Shown piece by piece: positions 58,318 through 64,000 of a stretch of DNA of 64,000 bases. The position numbers and the translations under genes are program-made. Source of the DNA: Manihot esculenta. Lineage: Eukaryota; Streptophyta; Magnoliopsida; Malpighiales; Euphorbiaceae. Under the pieces are notes generated by a model that was not told where the DNA came from, searched no databases, and saw only the letters and a program-made list of their open reading frames with translations. Where the stretch lies: contig NC_035170.2 in NCBI RefSeq assembly GCF_001659605.2, forward strand, positions 15,266,265 to 15,330,264, in the 5' to 3' direction. The first letter of the stretch is position 1. Each line of letters begins with the position of its first letter.

Positions 58318-61300
58318 TTAAAACAGATACGGGTATTGCTGGAGCATGGACTCCCGCGTCTCCCCAGTGCACTCTTCTAGGTTGTGGTGGTTCCACAAAA
58401 CTTTCACCATTGGTATCTCCTTGTTTCTCAGCTTTCTGATCTGGGTGTCAAGGATCCGCACTGGCTGCTCTACATAGGTGAGATCACTTAAGATTTCCAC
58501 CTCCGGTTCACTAAGAACCTTCTCTGGATCTGACACAAATTTTCTCAACATAGAAACATGGAATACCGGGTGAATTCGTTCCATAGAAGCCGGTAAATCT
58601 AGTTTATACGATACAGGCCCGATCTTCTGCAAGATCTCAAAGGGACCAATGTACCGTGGGGCCAGTTTACCCTTCTTTCCAAACCGAACCACTCCCTTCA
58701 TCGGAGACACCTTAAGCAATACCATATCCCCCTCCTGGAACTCTATCTGCTTCCTACGGATGTCTGCATAACTTTTCTGTCTGCTTACAGCTGTTCTGAT
58801 CCTCTCTCTGATGATAGGCACTAACTTGCTGGTTATCTCAACTAACTCTGGCCCTGCAAGAGTTTTCTCTCCTACCTCTTCCCAGCAAACAGGTGTTCGG
58901 CACTTCCTCCCATACAAAGCTTCATAAGGAGCCATCCCTATGCTAGCATGATGGCTGTTGTTGTAGGCAAACTCCACCAGAGGTAAATGCTGCCTCCAAG
59001 AACCGCCAAAGTCTAACACACACATTCTCAACATATCTTCAATGGTCTGGATGGTTCTCTCAGACTGACCGTCTGTCTGTGGATGGAAAGCAGTGCTGAA
59101 ATCCAACCTTGTGCCCATTTCATTTTGCAGACTCCGCCAAAACCTGGAGGTGAACTGAGGTCCTCGATCTGATACTATCGACACTGGAACTCCATGCAAC
59201 CTTACTATCTCGTCTACATACACCTGCGCCAACTTGTCCACAGAGTAGTTACTCCTAACTGGAATGAAGTGAGCAGATTTAGTGAGTCTATCCACAATCA
59301 CCCATATGGAGTCTAGTCTGTTAGACGTCGCCGGTAAGCCCACTACAAAATCCATAGCTATGTTCTCCCATTTCCATTCTGGAATCGGCAGTGGGTTAAG
59401 CATTCCAGCCGGCTTCTGGTGCTCTAGCTTCACCCTTTGACATGTCTCGCAGGCTGACACGAACTGTGCCACTTCTCTCTTCATTGCTGGCCACCAATAC
59501 ACCCTTCTCAGATCTTGATACATCTTGGTGGCTCCCGGGTGAATACTATACCGCGCATTATGAGCTTCCCTCATAATGTCTGCCTTCAAACTGCTATCAT
59601 CTGGTACACATAACCTCTTACCGTGCCGAAGAATCCCCTCACTATCAAATCTGAACTCTGTACTGTTGCCCGACTGAACAGTTCTGGCAATCCTCACTAA
59701 CTCGGGATCTTCGTGCTGTTTCAGAGCCACTTGCTCTAGAAACACTGGTGTCACTTTCATCTGTGCGAACAAAACACCGGTACCAGATAACTGCAACTGT
59801 AACCCGTCTTCCACGAGCTTATAGAAATCCTTCACCACCGGTCTTCTCTCTACTGCAATGTGGGATAAACTGCCAAGTGACTTTCGGCTTAAGGCATCAG
59901 CTACAACATTCGCCTTGCCTGGATGATACTGGATCTTGCAATCATAATCACTGAGCAATTCTACCCACCGTCTCTGCCTCAAGTTTAACTCTCTCTGACT
60001 TAAGATGTGCTGCAGGCTCTTATGATCCGTATAGATCTCACATTTGACCCCATAGAGGTAATGCCTCCACATCTTAAGTGCAAAGATAACAGCTGCCATT
60101 TCAAGATCGTGTGTCGGGTAATTCAGCTCGTGCTTCTTCAGCTGTCTAGAAGCATAAGCTATCACTCTATCATTCTGCATCAACACACAACCTAATCCCA
60201 CTCGGGATGCATCACAGAACACTGTGAAATCTTCATCACTAATCGGTAGAGCTAACACCGGTGCTGAAGTTAATCGTCTCTTCAACTCTGCAAAACTCTC
60301 CTCACATTCCTCTGACCACACAAACTTCTGATTCTTTCTGGTCAGTCTGGTCATAGGAGCAGCTATCTTCGAGAAGTCCTGAACAAATCTCCGATAGTAG
60401 CCTGCCAAACCCAGAAAACTCTTGATCTCTGTCACTGTCGTGGGTGTAGGCCAGTTGGCTACTGCCTCTACCTTTTTGGGATCTACTGATATACCGTCCT
60501 CTGATACAACATGTCCCAAAAAGGAAATGCTCCTTAGCCAGAACTCGCACTTGGAGAACTTAGCATACAAGCCATGCTCTCTCAAGGTTTGCAGCACTAT
60601 CCGAAGATGCTGGGCATGGTCCTCTGCATTCCTGGAGTACACCAAGATATCATCAATAAAGACGATCACAAAACGATCCAAGTACTCCCTGAAAACCCTG
60701 TTCATGAGATCCATGAATGCTGCAGGGGCGTTAGTCAACCCGAACGGCATCACAAGGAACTCATAATGCCCATATCTGGTTCTGAAAGCAGTCTTGGACA
60801 CATCTCCTTCCCTGATCTTCAACTGGTGGTATCCGGATCTCAGATCTATTTTAGAAAAACAACCTGCTCCTGCCAGCTGGTCGAATAGATCATCGATCCT
60901 GGGTAACGGATACTTGTTTTTGATCGTGACTTTGTTCAACTGTCTGTAGTCGACACAAAGTCTAAGAGGTCCATCCTTCTTTCTGACAAATAATACTGGA
61001 GCACCCCAGGGTGAGGTACTCGGGCGGATGAAACCCTTAGCTACCAAATCCTGTAACTGCTCTTTCAACTCTCGCAACTCTGCTGGTGCCATCCTATAGG
61101 GAGGAATAGAGATCGGTCTAGCATTGGGCATCAACTCAATCTCGAACTCTATTTCCCTATCTGGTGGTAGTCCTGGAAGCTCTTCAGGAAACAAATCTAG
61201 GAAGTCTCTAACAACTGGTACTGAGGATGGTTCCCTAACCTGACTGTCTAGCTCTCTCACATAAGCTAGGAACCCCTGACACCCCTTCCTTAACATTCTA

Positions 61301-63264
61301 CGAGCCTGGAGGGCTGATATCAAACCCCTAGGTGTCCCTCTCCTGTCTCCTCTGAAGACACACTCTGACCCATCCTGGTCTCTGACACTGACTACCTTGT
61401 CTCTACAGTTCAGGGTAGCATCATACGTAGATAACCAATCCATCCCTAGAATGACATCAAAATCTGTCAACTCTAGAACCACCAGGTCAGCTGGAAGGTA
61501 TCTACCCTCTATGCACACTGGACTGAACCGACAAACTGACTCTGCCAAAGATGGATCACATTTGGGTCCACTGACCCATAGAGGACACTCTAACTCAGAC
61601 ACTATCAGACCCAACCTCTCTGCAGCTCTAGAAGAAATGAAAGAGTGAGAAGCACCGGGGTCCATTAAAGCATACACCTCTGAACACCCAATGATGAGAT
61701 TACCTGACACCACCGTGTTCGACGTGTCTGCCTCCTGCTGAGTCAGGGTGAAAATCCGTGCTGGGGCTGACGGACCTGCACCTCGGGAACCCATCCCTGA
61801 TGAAGAGGCTGCCCCTCTTCCTCTTCCTCTGCCACTGCTTGGTGGTATGGCTGAAGCTACTGGCTGTACTACACTGCCCGTACTCATCTGCTGGGATGGT
61901 GCAACCAAAGTCGCCTGAGGACATTCCCGTGCATAATGTCCCTCCTGCCCACATCTATAGCAGGCTGTGGATCCCAACTGACAAGCTCCTCTATGCTGTT
62001 TGCCACACCTCTTGCACACTGGAAAATCTGCGCCAGAACTGGAGCCACTACTCATTCCCAGACCCGACTTAAGCCTATTCCAGAACTTGCCTCTCTTTCC
62101 TCTGAATTTCTCCCATCTCTTCTTACTTGCACTTGCTGTACTCTGTGAGGAGGAACCTGGTTTAACACCAGAAGACTGTGCCTTGACTACACCTTGACTT
62201 ATGGCACTGGCCTCCATCTTTCTAGCAGCATCCACAATAGAGTGGAAACTTTCCTTCTCCGCATGAAGAATCAAAGAGAAATACCTGGGATGAAGCCTTG
62301 TGGCATATCTCTTTGCCTTCTTCTGATCTGTATCATATGCCTGACCGACATATGGCAACAATTCCAGGAACTTATCTGTATACTCATCAACGCTCATCTC
62401 CTCCGTCTGTCGCAACTGCTCAAACTCCACAACCTTTAGTTCCCTGGAACTGTCAGGAAAAGCCCATCCAGCAAATTCGTTGGCGAACTCTTCCCATGTC
62501 ATACTCTCAAGTCTCGGGTCCACATAATTCTTGAACCATTCTCTAGCTTTCTTACACTTTAACGTGAACCCTGCCATCTCAATGGCTCTACCATCATCTG
62601 CTCCCAACTCACTTGTTATCATTCTGACTGCACTGAGATACTCAAAGGGATCATCTCCTGTATTGAATTTCGGAGCATCCAACTTTAAGTACTCGGTCAT
62701 CTTCACCTTACTTCCCCCTGAAGAACTGGGTTGCTGTGCTTCCACAACAGGGGCTACTGGTTCAGGAGGTGGTGGTGGAGGAACTGGTTCCCTCACTTCA
62801 GGTTGTACTGGACTTGAATGAACAGGTGGGGGTGGATACATGTGATATGGTGGATAAAAAGAAGGATAGGGCATATATGGCATGTAGGGTGGATATGGGG
62901 CAAAACTGGAGTAATCCGACATGCCTCCCATCGGATACTCTGGGCCCTGTGGAAAGGGTGAATAGCCAAACCCCGAGGCCTGCACGCCTCCCTGGGACTC
63001 CCCCATACCTTCTTCTGACCTTCTTACACCCATGCTTGCATCTCTACTCTGATCCTCTTCCCTCACACCTCTTTCTTCTACTGACCTTCCCCCTCTGCTT
63101 ACTCCTCTCCTGCTCTCGTCAGAAGACCTTCTAGGGTCTCGTGACGTTCCTTCCCTGCTTGACCTGTACGATCTTGCCCTTGGCAAGGCAGGTGGACGAG
63201 CAGCTGTACCCTCACTTACGGGTGGGACTCCAGTCAATCTCGCGGATCGACGAGTTCCTCGCAT
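58318..63264 (-). CDS. gag-pol polyprotein, copy 2, uninterrupted
   Basis: Open from [10 protein letters not shown] (ATG at 63264) for 1648 residues; the frame has further upstream Met codons, but conservation in all three elements favours this start. Domain order and catalytic motifs are as in copy 1: gag with two zinc knuckles, protease DPGAS, RT with FIDD, RNase H complete (the HILSQRELN segment is present), integrase with H-H-C-C and D-D-E signatures, GPF segment, chromodomain. One odd change is in the chromodomain tail: ECTGETRES where copy 1 and the 38370-48246 element have ECTWETRES, so a conserved Trp is Gly. This is the most nearly complete autonomous element in the window. It would act in the cytoplasm (gag particle, reverse transcription) and nucleus (integration). 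Confidence 0.94.
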   Translation of the reverse strand: MRGTRRSARLTGVPPVSEGTAARPPALPRARSYRSSREGTSRDPRRSSDESRRGVSRGGRSVEERGVREEDQSRDASMGVRRSEEGMGESQGGVQASGFGYSPFPQGPEYPMGGMSDYSSFAPYPPYMPYMPYPSFYPPYHMYPPPPVHSSPVQPEVREPVPPPPPPEPVAPVVEAQQPSSSGGSKVKMTEYLKLDAPKFNTGDDPFEYLSAVRMITSELGADDGRAIEMAGFTLKCKKAREWFKNYVDPRLESMTWEEFANEFAGWAFPDSSRELKVVEFEQLRQTEEMSVDEYTDKFLELLPYVGQAYDTDQKKAKRYATRLHPRYFSLILHAEKESFHSIVDAARKMEASAISQGVVKAQSSGVKPGSSSQSTASASKKRWEKFRGKRGKFWNRLKSGLGMSSGSSSGADFPVCKRCGKQHRGACQLGSTACYRCGQEGHYARECPQATLVAPSQQMSTGSVVQPVASAIPPSSGRGRGRGAASSSGMGSRGAGPSAPARIFTLTQQEADTSNTVVSGNLIIGCSEVYALMDPGASHSFISSRAAERLGLIVSELECPLWVSGPKCDPSLAESVCRFSPVCIEGRYLPADLVVLELTDFDVILGMDWLSTYDATLNCRDKVVSVRDQDGSECVFRGDRRGTPRGLISALQARRMLRKGCQGFLAYVRELDSQVREPSSVPVVRDFLDLFPEELPGLPPDREIEFEIELMPNARPISIPPYRMAPAELRELKEQLQDLVAKGFIRPSTSPWGAPVLFVRKKDGPLRLCVDYRQLNKVTIKNKYPLPRIDDLFDQLAGAGCFSKIDLRSGYHQLKIREGDVSKTAFRTRYGHYEFLVMPFGLTNAPAAFMDLMNRVFREYLDRFVIVFIDDILVYSRNAEDHAQHLRIVLQTLREHGLYAKFSKCEFWLRSISFLGHVVSEDGISVDPKKVEAVANWPTPTTVTEIKSFLGLAGYYRRFVQDFSKIAAPMTRLTRKNQKFVWSEECEESFAELKRRLTSAPVLALPISDEDFTVFCDASRVGLGCVLMQNDRVIAYASRQLKKHELNYPTHDLEMAAVIFALKMWRHYLYGVKCEIYTDHKSLQHILSQRELNLRQRRWVELLSDYDCKIQYHPGKANVVADALSRKSLGSLSHIAVERRPVVKDFYKLVEDGLQLQLSGTGVLFAQMKVTPVFLEQVALKQHEDPELVRIARTVQSGNSTEFRFDSEGILRHGKRLCVPDDSSLKADIMREAHNARYSIHPGATKMYQDLRRVYWWPAMKREVAQFVSACETCQRVKLEHQKPAGMLNPLPIPEWKWENIAMDFVVGLPATSNRLDSIWVIVDRLTKSAHFIPVRSNYSVDKLAQVYVDEIVRLHGVPVSIVSDRGPQFTSRFWRSLQNEMGTRLDFSTAFHPQTDGQSERTIQTIEDMLRMCVLDFGGSWRQHLPLVEFAYNNSHHASIGMAPYEALYGRKCRTPVCWEEVGEKTLAGPELVEITSKLVPIIRERIRTAVSRQKSYADIRRKQIEFQEGDMVLLKVSPMKGVVRFGKKGKLAPRYIGPFEILQKIGPVSYKLDLPASMERIHPVFHVSMLRKFVSDPEKVLSEPEVEILSDLTYVEQPVRILDTQIRKLRNKEIPMVKVLWNHHNLEECTGETRESMLQQYPYLF

Positions 63265-63467
63265 CTTCACTCTCTGGGAAACAACAAACACATAAAACAT
63301 AAGCAACACATCAAAAAAATGCACATGCATAATTCATGGCATTGCACATCAGCATATAGACAGGACTGACATCCTATCCTAGTGGACATGTTTTCCTATG
63401 GTGCTTGACCTGCTAAACCTCTCTATGAGCCCAACTCTCTCTCTATAGGTCCGACCATGTGAACCTA

Positions 63468-63481
63468 GGGCTCTGATACCA
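63468..63481 (-). other. primer binding site, copy 2
   Basis: TGGTATCAGAGCCC on the minus strand, three bases inside the right LTR; perfect initiator tRNA-Met site. Confidence 0.85.
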
Positions 63482-63484
63482 ATC

Positions 63485-64000
63485 TGTAACAGCCCGGAAA
63501 CCGAACTGCCACCGGCACTAGGATCCAGATCGACGTAAGGTCGCCGGGACCCGTAGTAAGCCTGCTATCCTGTCTGTCTACCTGTAAAATCCCATACATG
63601 ATCATACATTTGCTGTAAAAACATAAAACTTTTCTTCATTCCAAGGCTTAACCTGTGCACGCACTCTCTCTGTGCTCTACCAATCCCTACTAGAGCTCCT
63701 CATGGCTCTAGGCGGATCAATCTCATAATGTTAAGCCTGGTTTTGCTCATAAACATACAACAATAAAGAAGCATACATAAACTGATCATGTGACTCCACA
63801 AAGGGATTACAAGTCTTATAAATCAAGCACCAGTCTATACACTATACATATACATTATCTCTATACATTTACATGTCCACACTAGCTATTACAAAACTCT
63901 GTACTCTTCCTGTACCCTGCTGAGTTCTCTCTGACCTCTGAACCTGCACAACTGAAGTTAGGGGAGAGGGATGAGCTACGATAGCCCAGTGAGTAGAATA
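63485..64000 (-). repeat. right LTR of the tandem pair, cut by window end
   Basis: The first 516 bp (plus-strand order) match the left LTR, including the variants that set it apart from the middle LTR. It is the 5' LTR of copy 2; promoter and palindrome clusters lie beyond the window. Confidence 0.9.

Larger units (their letters stand above)
48703..64000 (-). mobile_element. tandem pair of Tekay-type elements sharing a middle LTR
   Basis: LTR (48703-50861), internal (50862-56078), LTR (56079-58238), internal (58239-63484), LTR (63485 onward, cut by the window end). Both internal regions run on the minus strand and are nearly identical (5217 and 5246 bp). GTTAC precedes the left LTR (48698-48702) and should recur after the right LTR if the pair entered as one unit. 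The family is related to the 38370-48246 element but distinct: the LTRs have a different minisatellite and TGTAACAGCC start. Confidence 0.92.

Overview
This is a repeat-dominated stretch of a flowering-plant nuclear genome, apparently a eudicot. The evidence is plant LTR-retrotransposon lineages, GT-AG introns, AT-rich intergenic DNA and one complete plant reticulon-like gene. I cannot name the species from the sequence. I saw no bacterial genes, CRISPR array, rRNA or tRNA gene.

Layout. (1) 1-3960: minus-strand Ty1/copia remnant running off the left edge, with a short 5' LTR, an initiator-tRNA primer site and a hAT-type MITE (8-bp target duplication) in its leader. (2) 4391-25838: an old Ty3/gypsy element of the Tat kind, bounded by LTRs and the duplicated target GTATT. 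It carries decayed gag, protease, RT, RNase H, a second RNase H and integrase on the plus strand, then two tandem-repeat blocks, then an accessory gene on the opposite strand that appears to contain two introns. Five later insertions split it, each with its own 5-bp target duplication: 9155-11443, 14834-19266 (itself split by 15174-17495), 19946-21425 and 21994-24261. All look like solo LTRs, and four belong to one superfamily of about 2.3-kb LTRs. (3) 25844-34547: the only gene-like zone. It holds a deleted gypsy element (28422-30087, target ATATT), a five-exon reticulon-like gene on the minus strand (31420-32986) and a Mutator-like element with long inverted repeats and a 9-bp target duplication, 218 bp upstream of the reticulon start codon. 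(4) 34548-38369: AT-rich DNA, a foldback repeat, a 28-bp minisatellite and a second tandem block. (5) 38370-48246: a complete minus-strand Tekay-type chromovirus inserted in that second block (target GGGAC), with near-identical LTRs but four in-frame stops. (6) 48375-48702: a plus-strand LTR start cut by the next insertion. (7) 48703-64000: LTR-internal-LTR-internal-LTR, two near-identical Tekay elements sharing a middle LTR, both with uninterrupted gag-pol frames, running off the right edge.

How parts relate. The Tekay-type LTRs, full or solo, share one architecture: a cluster of TTCGGCGGCCGAA-like palindromes before the TATA box, a splice-donor-like site after it, a second palindrome cluster, then acceptor-like and donor-like sites around a leader segment of about 72-90 nt. 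Apart from the reticulon gene and a few unrecognised fragments, the coding capacity is retrotransposon-derived. The best leads are the spliced antisense gene of the Tat element, the bipartite palindrome/splice-signal LTR design, and the shared-LTR tandem in which the two outer LTRs match each other but not the middle one.
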